Shown here piece by piece: positions 34,369-41,392 of a stretch of DNA of 50,655 nucleotides. Each line of letters begins with the position of its first letter. Positions within the stretch are counted from its first letter, which is position 1. The notes under the pieces are model-generated. The model had not been told where the DNA came from. It was given only the letters and a program-made list of their open reading frames with translations, and did no database searches. The translations under genes and the position numbers were made by a program. This DNA is from Bacteroidales bacterium (lineage in GTDB: Bacteria; Bacteroidota; Bacteroidia; Bacteroidales; P3): contig JAFVBB010000011.1 in the NCBI GenBank assembly GCA_017480225.1, forward strand, positions 1-50,655. Direction: 5' to 3'.

Positions 34369-34460
34369 CCGTCTGTTCTTCGATTGTTCTCCGATTGTTC
34401 TTCGATATTAAATCGAAGAACAATCGAAGAACAATCGGAGAACAATCGAAGAACAGACGG
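34369..34460. repeat. 11-base-unit palindrome, family A, copy 2 (one unit short)
   Basis: Same element as at 2884-2986 but 92 bases long. The right arm has four 11-base units and the left arm only three, so exactly one unit has been lost from one arm. The loop is ATTAA, the reverse complement of the loop in copy 1. The bases just outside both ends match those of copy 1 when copy 2 is reverse-complemented (TGCCAAGGCCGTCTG and CAGACGGTGTTGA). It lies between the acyl-CoA dehydrogenase and glutathione peroxidase genes, which point the same way. Confidence 0.95.
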
Positions 34461-34537
34461 TGTTGACATGGTGCCAATACCCTCCTCGAAGGGCTCACCC
34501 GGCTTGCCTCCAAGGAGGCTGCGCCAGCGAAGCGCAC

Positions 34538-34575
34538 AAAAAAGGCAGGGACGTGGTTGAGCCACGCCCCTGCCT
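34538..34575 (-). terminator. Intrinsic terminator behind the glutathione peroxidase gene
   Basis: On the minus strand AGGCAGGGGCGTGG, a short loop, and CCACGTCCCTGCCT (a 14-base stem with one G-U pair), then TTTTTG. It lies 20 bases after the stop. Confidence 0.88.
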
Positions 34576-34595
34576 GACTGTCAGGCCTCTTAAGC

Positions 34596-35180
34596 CTATA
34601 GCTGCGCCTTGACGGCGTTCTCCAGGGCCGCCATGTTGCTGTTGGGTTCCCAGCGGCTCACCACCTGTCCGTTGCGGTCGATGATGAACTTGGTGAAGTT
34701 CCACTGTATGTTGCCCGGCTTTTTGCTGCGCAGCCAAACGTAGAGCGGGTCGGCGTTGGCGCCGTTGACGTCGATCTTGTCGAACTGCGGGAAGGTGATG
34801 TTGTACTTCGAGACACAGAAGTCGTTGATCTCCTCGTAATCGCCCGGAGCCTGCCCGCCGAACTGGTTGCAGGGGAAGTCGAGCACCGTGAAGCCCTGCT
34901 CGCGGTAGGTCTCGTAAATGCGCTCGATGTCAGCGTACTGCGGGGTGTAGCCGCACTCTGTGGCGGTGTTGATCACCATGAGCACCTGTCCGCGATACTG
35001 CTCGAGCGACACCATGTTGCCCTCGCCGTCGCGCACGCTGAACTGGTAGATGTCGTCCTTCTGCTGCTCTTCCTGTTGCTCGGGGGCGGCGGGCGAGTCG
35101 GTGGTGTCCTTCTTCTCGCATCCCGACAGCACCAAACCTGCCATCGCCAGGGCGGCCACGATAACTAATTTGCTTTTCAT
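34596..35180 (-). CDS. Glutathione peroxidase-type lipoprotein
   Basis: 194 residues. A lipoprotein signal peptide ends in Leu-Ser-Gly-Cys (Cys21), followed by a Glu/Gln/Asp-rich linker, then a thioredoxin-fold glutathione peroxidase domain (about 45-190). The peroxidatic residue is Cys76 in NTATECGY rather than selenocysteine; the rest of the tetrad is seen as Gln110 (FPCNQFGGQ) and Trp160-Asn161 (IQWNFTKF). Such non-selenium bacterial enzymes usually use thioredoxin-like donors, not glutathione. The protein should be anchored in the periplasm or outer membrane and remove peroxides there. Between the domain and the anchor is a low-complexity acidic spacer. It has its own promoter and terminator, and diverges from pepC. 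Confidence 0.92.
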   Translation of the reverse strand: MKSKLVIVAALAMAGLVLSGCEKKDTTDSPAAPEQQEEQQKDDIYQFSVRDGEGNMVSLEQYRGQVLMVINTATECGYTPQYADIERIYETYREQGFTVLDFPCNQFGGQAPGDYEEINDFCVSKYNITFPQFDKIDVNGANADPLYVWLRSKKPGNIQWNFTKFIIDRNGQVVSRWEPNSNMAALENAVKAQL

Positions 35181-35241
35181 TGTTTGTTATATGTTTGTTT
35201 TACAACTACTTGCCGCATTGCCACAGAGGCTCTGCGCGCCA

Positions 35242-35249
35242 CAAATATA
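35242..35249 (-). promoter_or_regulatory. -7 box for the glutathione peroxidase gene
   Basis: TATATTTG on the minus strand, in an AT-rich divergent region, with CTTG 18 bases upstream as a poor -33. The leader would be about 55 bases. Confidence 0.5.
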
Positions 35250-35302
35250 CAAATAAAAAACTTCCTGCAAGCAAAAATCGTCGACATGTGGAAAAAAAAG
35301 AG

Positions 35303-35310
35303 TAACTTTG
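35303..35310 (+). promoter_or_regulatory. -7 box for the aminopeptidase C gene
   Basis: TAACTTTG ends 30 bases before the ATG at 35341. The -33 box is not a clear match. Confidence 0.55.
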
Positions 35311-35340
35311 CACGCATTTTAACAAAACACAGCAACCGTT

Positions 35341-36756
35341 ATGAAGATACACAACACACTGGCGCTCACGCTGGCCGCGCTGATGGCGTGCGGCGGGGCG
35401 ATGGCGCAGAAACAGCAGCCCGGCGGCGGCATTAGCAGCGACATGCTCGGCCAGATGAGGCAGGGCTTCGGCACGAGCGCGAGCGACAAAGCCCTGCGCA
35501 ACGTGCTCGTGGCCAACGCGCCCGCCAAGCTGGCCATGAACTACGAGAACGCCACGCGCTTTGACTCGCACTTCTCGAACCGGGTGGAGAGCCGTGCCGT
35601 GACCGACCAGAAGAGCAGCGGCCGTTGCTGGATGTTCACCGGCATGAACGTGCTGCGCAACCAGGCCATACGCCACCACCACCTGCCGGCCGACTTCCAG
35701 TTCTCGCAGTCCTACCTCTTCTTCTACGACCAGCTGGAGAAGAGCAACCTCTTCCTGCAGGCCATGATAGACACCTACAAGCAGCCCATTGACGACCAGG
35801 AGGTGCAGTGGCTGTTCAAGAACCCCATTGGCGACGGCGGCCAGTTCACCGGCGTGGCCAACCTGATTGAGAAGTACGGCCTGGTGCCCGCCGACGTGAT
35901 GCCCGAAACCTACAACACCAACAACACCTCGGGCATAAGCAACCTGCTGGCGCTCAAGCTGCGCGAGTTCGGCCTCGAACTGCGCGGAATGGCCGCGCAG
36001 AAAGGCATGGCAGCCACCCGGCTGCAGCAGCGCAAGACCGAGATGCTCGGCACCATCTACCGTATGCTGGCTCTCACCATGGGCGAGCCACCGCAGCAGT
36101 TCACGTGGCAGCAGAAGAACGCCAAGGGCGAGATTGTGGCCACCGACACCTACACCCCGATGGAGTTCTACGAGAAGTTCGCCAAAACCGACTTCTCGAA
36201 GTACTACATGGTGATGAACGACCCAACGCGCGAATACTACAAGGTGTACGAGATACAGTACGACCGCCACGTCTACGACGGGCAGAACTGGCGCTACCTC
36301 AACCTGCCGATGGAGGACATTGCGCCGATGTGCATAGCCTCAATCAAGGACAGCACCATGATGTACTTCAGCTGCGACGTGGGCAAGTTCCTGGACCGCG
36401 ACAAAGGCTTCATGGACGTGAACAACTATGACTACGAGAGCCTTTTCGGCACCACATTCGGCATGGACAAGCGGCAGCGCGTGGCCACCTACGCCAGCGG
36501 CAGCAGCCACGCCATGACCCTTTGCGCCGTCGACCTCGACAAGGATGGCAAGCCACTCAAATGGATGGTGGAGAACAGCTGGGGGCCGAACTACGGCTGG
36601 CAGGGCAACCTCATCATGACCAACGACTGGTTCAACGAGTACATGTTCCGAGTGGTGCTTGAGGAGAAGTACATGCCTGCCCGCATACGCGCCATGTTCG
36701 ACCAAAAGCCTGTCATGCTCCCGGCGTGGGATCCCATGTTCGCACCCGAGGAATAG
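35341..36756 (+). CDS. pepC: Aminopeptidase C / bleomycin hydrolase family cysteine peptidase (C1B)
   Basis: 471 residues. The papain-like triad is visible: Cys96 in SSGRCWMF, His in SSHAMTLCAVD near 388 and Asn in VENSWGPNYGW near 410, each in the C1B context. Unlike the cytosolic lactic-acid-bacterial PepC, it begins with a signal peptide (residues 1-23, ending Ala-Met-Ala-Gln), so it is predicted to act in the periplasm, trimming N-terminal residues from peptides. Homohexameric assembly is known for the family, but whether the exported form does this is unknown. The downstream reductase-like gene starts 43 bases after its stop without a terminator between, so the two are probably cotranscribed. 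Confidence 0.93.
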   Translation: MKIHNTLALTLAALMACGGAMAQKQQPGGGISSDMLGQMRQGFGTSASDKALRNVLVANAPAKLAMNYENATRFDSHFSNRVESRAVTDQKSSGRCWMFTGMNVLRNQAIRHHHLPADFQFSQSYLFFYDQLEKSNLFLQAMIDTYKQPIDDQEVQWLFKNPIGDGGQFTGVANLIEKYGLVPADVMPETYNTNNTSGISNLLALKLREFGLELRGMAAQKGMAATRLQQRKTEMLGTIYRMLALTMGEPPQQFTWQQKNAKGEIVATDTYTPMEFYEKFAKTDFSKYYMVMNDPTREYYKVYEIQYDRHVYDGQNWRYLNLPMEDIAPMCIASIKDSTMMYFSCDVGKFLDRDKGFMDVNNYDYESLFGTTFGMDKRQRVATYASGSSHAMTLCAVDLDKDGKPLKWMVENSWGPNYGWQGNLIMTNDWFNEYMFRVVLEEKYMPARIRAMFDQKPVMLPAWDPMFAPEE

Positions 36757-36799
36757 CGGCCGTAGCATTCATCAAACACCAACACAGACAAAACACAGT

Positions 36800-38014
36800 A
36801 TGGGAAAAAGACCATTGATTCTGGCCGTGGCGGCGTTGCTTGCCATCGGTTGCGGCGGCAAGGGCAAGCAGAACAGCATGACCTATCGCCCGCTTGGCGC
36901 CACCGGGCTTGAGGTGAGCGAGATAAGCATCGGGTGCGGAGGCTTCGAGGGGCTGGACACGGCAGGCTCCATCCAGTTGATGCACGCCGCCCTCGACAGC
37001 GGCATGAACTACATCGACCTCTATGACGCCAACCCCAAGGTGCGCTCCAACATTGGCGCGGCCCTGAAAGGCCGTCGCGACGAGATGATTATCCAGGGCC
37101 ACATCGGCACCGTGTGGCAGGATGGGCAGTACAAGCGCACGCGCGACCTTGAGGAGACAACAAGAGGCTTCGAGGACATGCTGCAAAGGCTCGGCACAGA
37201 CCACATCGAGGTGGGCATGATACACATCACCGACAGTCCCGAAGAATGGTACGAGCTGGAGGGCAGCCCTTACCTGGACTACGTGTTCAAACTAAAGAAA
37301 GAGGGCAAGATAAAACACATCGGCTTGAGCTCGCACAACGCCGAGGTGGCCTTGATGGCCGCAAAGAGCGGATGGGTGGAGGTAATCATGTTCTCGCTCA
37401 ACCCGGCATTCGACCGTCTGCGCGGCGGAGCCACGCCGTGGACCGAGGGCGCCATGGACAACCTGCAGGGCGGCATCGACCCTGTGAGGGTGGAGTTCTA
37501 CGACTACTGCGCCACACACAAGATAGGGGTCACGGTGATGAAAACCTTCGGCGGTGGTGGACGGTTGCTCGACGAGAAGAGGTCGCCGCTGGGATTTGCC
37601 TATACACCCGAACAGTGCATAGCCTATTGCCTGGCCAAGCCATGCATCAGCACCTGCATACTGGGCATCGACAACATGGACGAGCTGCTGGCCGACCTGC
37701 ACTACCTGCACGCCACGCCGCAGGAGAAGGACTATTCCTCGGCCGGGCACAGACAGGTGGCCAGCCTGGGTGGCGACTGCACCTACTGCAACCACTGCTC
37801 GCCCTGCACGGTGGGGATTCCTATTGCACGCGTGAACGAACTGCTCGACAAGGCCGAGTCGGATGGGATGAGCGAAGAACTGCGCTCGCAGTACGCCGCC
37901 CTGCCCCACCACGCGTCGGAGTGCACCCACTGCGGCTCGTGCCTCTCGCGCTGCCCATTCGGGGTTGACATACCCGCAAGGATGGATCAGGCTGCCGCCC
38001 TGTTCGGCAGTTGA
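36800..38014 (+). CDS. Aldo/keto reductase-like 4Fe-4S lipoprotein
   Basis: 404 residues from the ATG at 36800. A lipoprotein signal (LAIGC, lipidated Cys18) precedes an aldo/keto reductase barrel (about 28-330, with RPLGATGLEVSEISIGCGGF at its start). The C-terminal 80 residues have ferredoxin-like cysteine clusters: DCTYCNHCSPC and then ECTHCGSCLSRCPFGVDIP, enough for two iron-sulfur clusters. The usual catalytic tetrad is only half kept: Asp73 and His142 are present, but the Tyr and Lys positions align with Asn78 and His101 (IIQGHIG). This matches a divergent iron-sulfur AKR subgroup and suggests that it is not a normal NAD(P)H carbonyl reductase. How a barrel of this family would be maturated and supplied with electrons outside the cytoplasm is unclear. 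It follows pepC closely. Confidence 0.87.
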   Translation: MGKRPLILAVAALLAIGCGGKGKQNSMTYRPLGATGLEVSEISIGCGGFEGLDTAGSIQLMHAALDSGMNYIDLYDANPKVRSNIGAALKGRRDEMIIQGHIGTVWQDGQYKRTRDLEETTRGFEDMLQRLGTDHIEVGMIHITDSPEEWYELEGSPYLDYVFKLKKEGKIKHIGLSSHNAEVALMAAKSGWVEVIMFSLNPAFDRLRGGATPWTEGAMDNLQGGIDPVRVEFYDYCATHKIGVTVMKTFGGGGRLLDEKRSPLGFAYTPEQCIAYCLAKPCISTCILGIDNMDELLADLHYLHATPQEKDYSSAGHRQVASLGGDCTYCNHCSPCTVGIPIARVNELLDKAESDGMSEELRSQYAALPHHASECTHCGSCLSRCPFGVDIPARMDQAAALFGS

Positions 38015-38023
38015 CAAAACAGA

Positions 38024-38064
38024 AAAGGGCTGCGGTCGTACATTGTCAGACCGCAGCCCTTCCT
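38024..38064. terminator. Bidirectional terminator between convergent genes
   Basis: Perfect 12-base stem AGGGCTGCGGTC / GACCGCAGCCCT with an 11-base loop. On the minus strand (end of etfA) it is followed by TTTTCTGTTTTG, a good U-rich tail; on the plus strand the tail is TCCTTTCC. Confidence 0.85.
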
Positions 38065-38132
38065 TTCCAATTCATTTCAAAGACCCACGACCAGTTCTCA
38101 CCGCGCTGGCCGTGGATTGTTGTTTGGGTGGT

Positions 38133-39155
38133 TTACTTGCTGTTCTGGCGGTAGTACTTGATGAGTTTGGGCACCACCTCATCCACCGAGCCAGTGATTA
38201 CGTAGTCGGCAATCTTGTTTATCGGGGCGTCGGGGTCGGTGTTGATGGAGATGATGATGCCGCTGTCCTGCATACCGGCAATGTGCTGTATCTGTCCACT
38301 GATGCCGCAGGCTATGTAAACCTTCGGGTGCACAGTGATGCCGGTCTGGCCTATCTGGCGGTCATTGTCTATCCAGCCTGCGTCGACAGCGGCGCGGCTA
38401 CCGCCGACCTCACCATGCAGCACCTTGGCCAGCTCGAACAACTGGTCAAAGCCCTCTTTCGAACCAACGCCATAGCCTCCCGCCACCACGATTGGGGCAC
38501 CCTTGAGGTTGTGCCTGGCGGCCTCAACATGGTGGTCGAGTACGCGCACCACGAAAGCCTCGGGGCCGACGTACCTGCCAACCTCTGGATAAACCACCTC
38601 TTTGCGGCACTCGCCTTCGTAGAGAGCCTTTTGCATTACACCGCTGCGCACAGTGGCCATCTGCGGGCGATGGTCAGGGTTCACAATCGTGGCCACAATG
38701 TTGCCTCCAAAGGCAGGACGTATCTGATAGAGCAGGTTCTCATACACGCGACCGCTCTTCTTGTCCTCGTATGGTCCAATCTCCAGCTGCGTGCAGTCGG
38801 CGGTGAGGCCGCTGGTGAGCGACGAAGACACGCGCGGACCCAGGTCGCGACCAATCACGGTTGCGCCCATAAGGCATATCTGAGGCTGCTCCTCGCGGAA
38901 GAGGTTCACCACGATGTCGGTGTGCGGTGACGAGGTGTAGGGGAAGAGTCCCTCTCCGTCGAAGACGAGAAGTTTGTCGACACCATAGGGCAGCACCTGC
39001 TCCTCTACCTTGCCGCGTATGCCGGTGCCGATGACGACTGCGTGCAGCTCCACGCCCAGCTGGTTGGCCAGTTTGCGCCCCTTGGTGAGCAGTTCCTGCG
39101 ACACCTCGCGCACCTCCGCGCCCTCAATCTCGATGTATACGAAAACGTTATTCAT
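38133..39155 (-). CDS. etfA: Electron transfer flavoprotein, alpha subunit
   Basis: 340 residues. The FAD-binding C-terminal domain is unmistakable: VVAGGYGVGSKEGFDQL near 220, DNDRQIGQTGITVHPKVYIA near 265, then SGQIQHIAGMQDS and INTDPDAPI. The N-terminal part is the alpha/beta domain shared with EtfB. With EtfB it accepts electrons from acyl-CoA dehydrogenase (one is encoded at 32541-34241) and passes them to the membrane or to a bifurcating partner. It lies 159 bases behind etfB in the same direction. A terminator follows. Both genes are a normal length. Confidence 0.96.
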   Translation of the reverse strand: MNNVFVYIEIEGAEVREVSQELLTKGRKLANQLGVELHAVVIGTGIRGKVEEQVLPYGVDKLLVFDGEGLFPYTSSPHTDIVVNLFREEQPQICLMGATVIGRDLGPRVSSSLTSGLTADCTQLEIGPYEDKKSGRVYENLLYQIRPAFGGNIVATIVNPDHRPQMATVRSGVMQKALYEGECRKEVVYPEVGRYVGPEAFVVRVLDHHVEAARHNLKGAPIVVAGGYGVGSKEGFDQLFELAKVLHGEVGGSRAAVDAGWIDNDRQIGQTGITVHPKVYIACGISGQIQHIAGMQDSGIIISINTDPDAPINKIADYVITGSVDEVVPKLIKYYRQNSK

Positions 39156-39314
39156 ATTGCTTGTTGTTCTTTCTTTTATAAACGTTAATTCCCGCCATTG
39201 CCGTCAACCTCCATTATTTATGCACGAATGCCGACATCATGTGAGCGGTACGTTTAGTCTTTCCTCCCCTGCATACAATCCACGCAATGCCTGCGCAAAC
39301 CGGAGGGATTGGTG

Positions 39315-40184
39315 CTACCCTATTATTTTGTCGTTCAGCAACTCGACGATAAGGCCGTTCAGGTCGGCGTCACTGGCGGAGAGGCTCTTGCTTTCCTTGG
39401 CCTGGAAGGCTATGCTCTGCACCTCTTTCACCTTGGTGGGCGAGCCGCTCATGCCGCACTGTGCCGGGTCGCCGTCAACGTCGGCCACGCTCCACTGGTT
39501 GAGCACCAGGTAGGGGCGCTCCTCACGCAGCGCACGGCGTGGGTCGTCATCGGACACCTCAAGTGGGCAGGCCGCGTGCTTGTATTTCATCACCAGTTTT
39601 GCGTTCTGCGGACGGCATTCGGCAGCGCTTCCGTTCACGGTAACCACCAGCGGCAGCGGAGCCTCTACCACCTCAACACCACCGTCAATCATGCGGCGTA
39701 TGGTGGCACGGCCATCCTCCACCTTGATAATCTCCTCGGCGTAGGTCACCTGGTTCAGACCAAGTTTCTGCGCCACCTGCGGCCCCACCTGGGCTGTGTC
39801 GCCGTCGATGGCCTGACGGCCGCCAATGACAAGGTCGACGTTGCCAATCTTCTTTATGGCCGCGCTCAAGGCATAGCTGGTGGCCAGCGTGTCGGCGCCC
39901 GCGAAGAGGCGGTCGGTGAGCAGCCAGCCGGTGTCTGCGCCACGATAAAGACCCTCGCGAATAATCTCTCCGGCGCGTGGCGGACCCATGGTCAGCACTC
40001 CCACCTCGACGTCGGGCTGGTGCTCCTTTATGCGCAGCGCCTGCTCCAGCGCGTTGAGGTCTTCAGGGTTGAAAATGGCAGGCAGGGCGGCACGGTTCAC
40101 CGTACCCTCCGGCGTCATGGCATCTTTGCCAACATTACGTGTATCAGGCACTTGCTTTGCAAGCACAACAATTCGTAGGCTCAT
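39315..40184 (-). CDS. etfB: Electron transfer flavoprotein, beta subunit
   Basis: 289 residues from the ATG at 40184, giving MSLRIVVLAKQVPDTRNVG, the standard EtfB opening; an ATG farther upstream lies in a non-homologous stretch. The segment AINPED.NA/LEQALRIKE near 40 and VGPQVAQKLGLNQVTYAEEI near 140 (with the nearby DLVIGGRQAIDGDTAQ) are typical of EtfB and place the nucleotide-binding loop. It is the first gene of etfBA and has a consensus promoter just upstream. The gap before etfA (159 bases) is larger than usual but without a terminator. Confidence 0.96.
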   Translation of the reverse strand: MSLRIVVLAKQVPDTRNVGKDAMTPEGTVNRAALPAIFNPEDLNALEQALRIKEHQPDVEVGVLTMGPPRAGEIIREGLYRGADTGWLLTDRLFAGADTLATSYALSAAIKKIGNVDLVIGGRQAIDGDTAQVGPQVAQKLGLNQVTYAEEIIKVEDGRATIRRMIDGGVEVVEAPLPLVVTVNGSAAECRPQNAKLVMKYKHAACPLEVSDDDPRRALREERPYLVLNQWSVADVDGDPAQCGMSGSPTKVKEVQSIAFQAKESKSLSASDADLNGLIVELLNDKIIG

Positions 40185-40206
40185 ATCTGCATTATTGTTT
40201 GAATTG

Positions 40207-40237
40207 CAAAAATACGTTAAATTTCCAATCTGACAAA
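40207..40237 (-). promoter_or_regulatory. Promoter of etfBA
   Basis: TTTG (40234-40237), exactly 19 bases, TATTTTTG (40207-40214) on the minus strand. This is a full consensus match; transcription would start near 40200, 16 bases before the ATG. Confidence 0.82.
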
Positions 40238-40296
40238 AAAAAAGTGAGCCTTTGCCCGCTGCAGCAGGTGAAACAGGCCACCCGCAGGTGCCCACA

Positions 40297-40338
40297 GAAA
40301 AAGGCGACCCGAGGGCCGAGGCCTACAGGTCGCCTTCC
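40297..40338 (-). terminator. Intrinsic terminator upstream of etfB
   Basis: On the minus strand AAGGCGACC and GGTCGCCTT form a nine-base stem around an 18-base loop that has its own GGCC pairing, then TTTTCTG. It ends the transcript of the membrane protein gene at 40355-40885 and isolates etfBA. Confidence 0.82.
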
Positions 40339-40354
40339 TTTTTTGAGCCATGCG

Positions 40355-40885
40355 CTATCGCCAAAGGCCCGCGGCTGCGGAGGCCGCCTTGCCCTCCAGG
40401 CACAACACATCGCTTTCCGGCACAAAGTGGCCAGTGTCAAGACTGCCTGCCTGCAGCAGGGCTACGGCACCGTCCCTGCTGCGCAGGGTGAGCAGAGCCA
40501 GATTGGAGCTGCCCACAGGATGCAGGCTCCCCAACATGGCGGCGTCGGCCCGCCCCAGCGCCTCAACGGCTATGGCATAGTCGGCAGGCGACAGGTAGAT
40601 GGTGCGGCTCGCCATACGGCTTCCGGTGGGCAGGTAGACGTAGTGCTTCACTGCGCCGCCCAGCCCCATGGCGGTGAGCACCAAACCCACAGCCAGGGCA
40701 ATGATGCCAGCGGCCAAGGCCAGCATCTGCAGGCTGTCGCCCATGCTCGCCACCCGCATGGCAGCCAGCAAGGCCACTCCTGCGGCCAGGGCGACGAGCC
40801 CTATTATCGGGAAACTGCGCTTTTGCGCTATCTTGCCGCCCATGACGGTGGCGGCGTACTCGTGTATGTTTGTCTTGTTTTCCAT
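40355..40885 (-). CDS. Small membrane protein, unknown function
   Basis: 176 residues from the ATG at 40885 (MENKTNIHEYAATVMGGKI). The longer open frame upstream is GC-driven and not credible. A cytoplasmic N-terminus is followed by two close membrane helices (about 25-48 and 53-78), then a soluble alpha/beta-looking domain of about 90 residues with no recognisable motif (LYLSPADYAI, VGSSNLALLTLRSRDG). The hydrophobic hairpin plus soluble tail recalls small inner-membrane Bacteroidetes proteins of unknown role. A good terminator follows. It is likely to be real on composition, but the function is unknown. Confidence 0.72.
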   Translation of the reverse strand: MENKTNIHEYAATVMGGKIAQKRSFPIIGLVALAAGVALLAAMRVASMGDSLQMLALAAGIIALAVGLVLTAMGLGGAVKHYVYLPTGSRMASRTIYLSPADYAIAVEALGRADAAMLGSLHPVGSSNLALLTLRSRDGAVALLQAGSLDTGHFVPESDVLCLEGKAASAAAGLWR

Positions 40886-40992
40886 TGTCTTTTTAGTTGT
40901 TTTCTCAGAATGGGAATAGCCATGCGTCAGCGTGGCCGCATTGGTCGCGGCCCGGCTGCCAGAAGATAGATGACGGGTTATATGGAAAACAA

Positions 40993-41325
40993 TCAGAGCC
41001 TGAGCCGTCGCAGCAGGTAGATGAAGCCGCCGCGGGTGTGGCTGCGTGGAGGGAAACCGTGGCTGCGGGCCGACGCGAACAGGCGCGTCAGCACCTGTGC
41101 CTGCGCCGAGCCGCCTGCCTGATTGCCTGGCAGCAGGCGCGACGTGGACGGAGGGGTGAGCGACTGGCCGCACGGCACGGCAAGCACGTCGCACATGCCC
41201 ATGTCCTCCCACGAGGGTCTCTCCACGCTTTTGCACAGGCCGGCGTCGTGCAACGCCGCCTCCGGCCCCGGGGCTCCGGGGACGATAAACGCCAGCAGCA
41301 TTGCAAACAGCGCCAGGTACTTCAT
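40993..41325 (-). CDS. Small exported protein, unknown function
   Basis: 110 residues with a signal peptide (MKYLALFAMLLAFIVPGAPG) and a basic C-terminus (GGFIYLLRRLRL). A short cysteine pair region lies near 30-52 (GLCKS…DMGMCDVLAVPC). The family is not recognised; small secreted proteins with arginine-rich tails are common in Bacteroidales. The ATG is only about 15 bases beyond the poly-T of the htpG terminator, so there is almost no room for a separate promoter and the gene would depend on read-through from htpG. This, and the short length, keep the confidence moderate. Confidence 0.5.
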   Translation of the reverse strand: MKYLALFAMLLAFIVPGAPGPEAALHDAGLCKSVERPSWEDMGMCDVLAVPCGQSLTPPSTSRLLPGNQAGGSAQAQVLTRLFASARSHGFPPRSHTRGGFIYLLRRLRL

Positions 41326-41339
41326 CGACGTGCGGGCAG

Positions 41340-41384
41340 AAAAAAACGCCCGGCCTGCGGGGCTGGTGCCGCCGGAGGCCGGGC
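41340..41384 (-). terminator. Intrinsic terminator behind htpG
   Basis: On the minus strand GCCCGGCCT, an 18-20-base loop, and AGGCCGGGC, then GTTTTTTTC. It lies about 10 bases after the htpG stop codon. A second small gene starts right after it, so partial read-through is possible. Confidence 0.85.
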
Positions 41385-41392
41385 TGTGGGGG

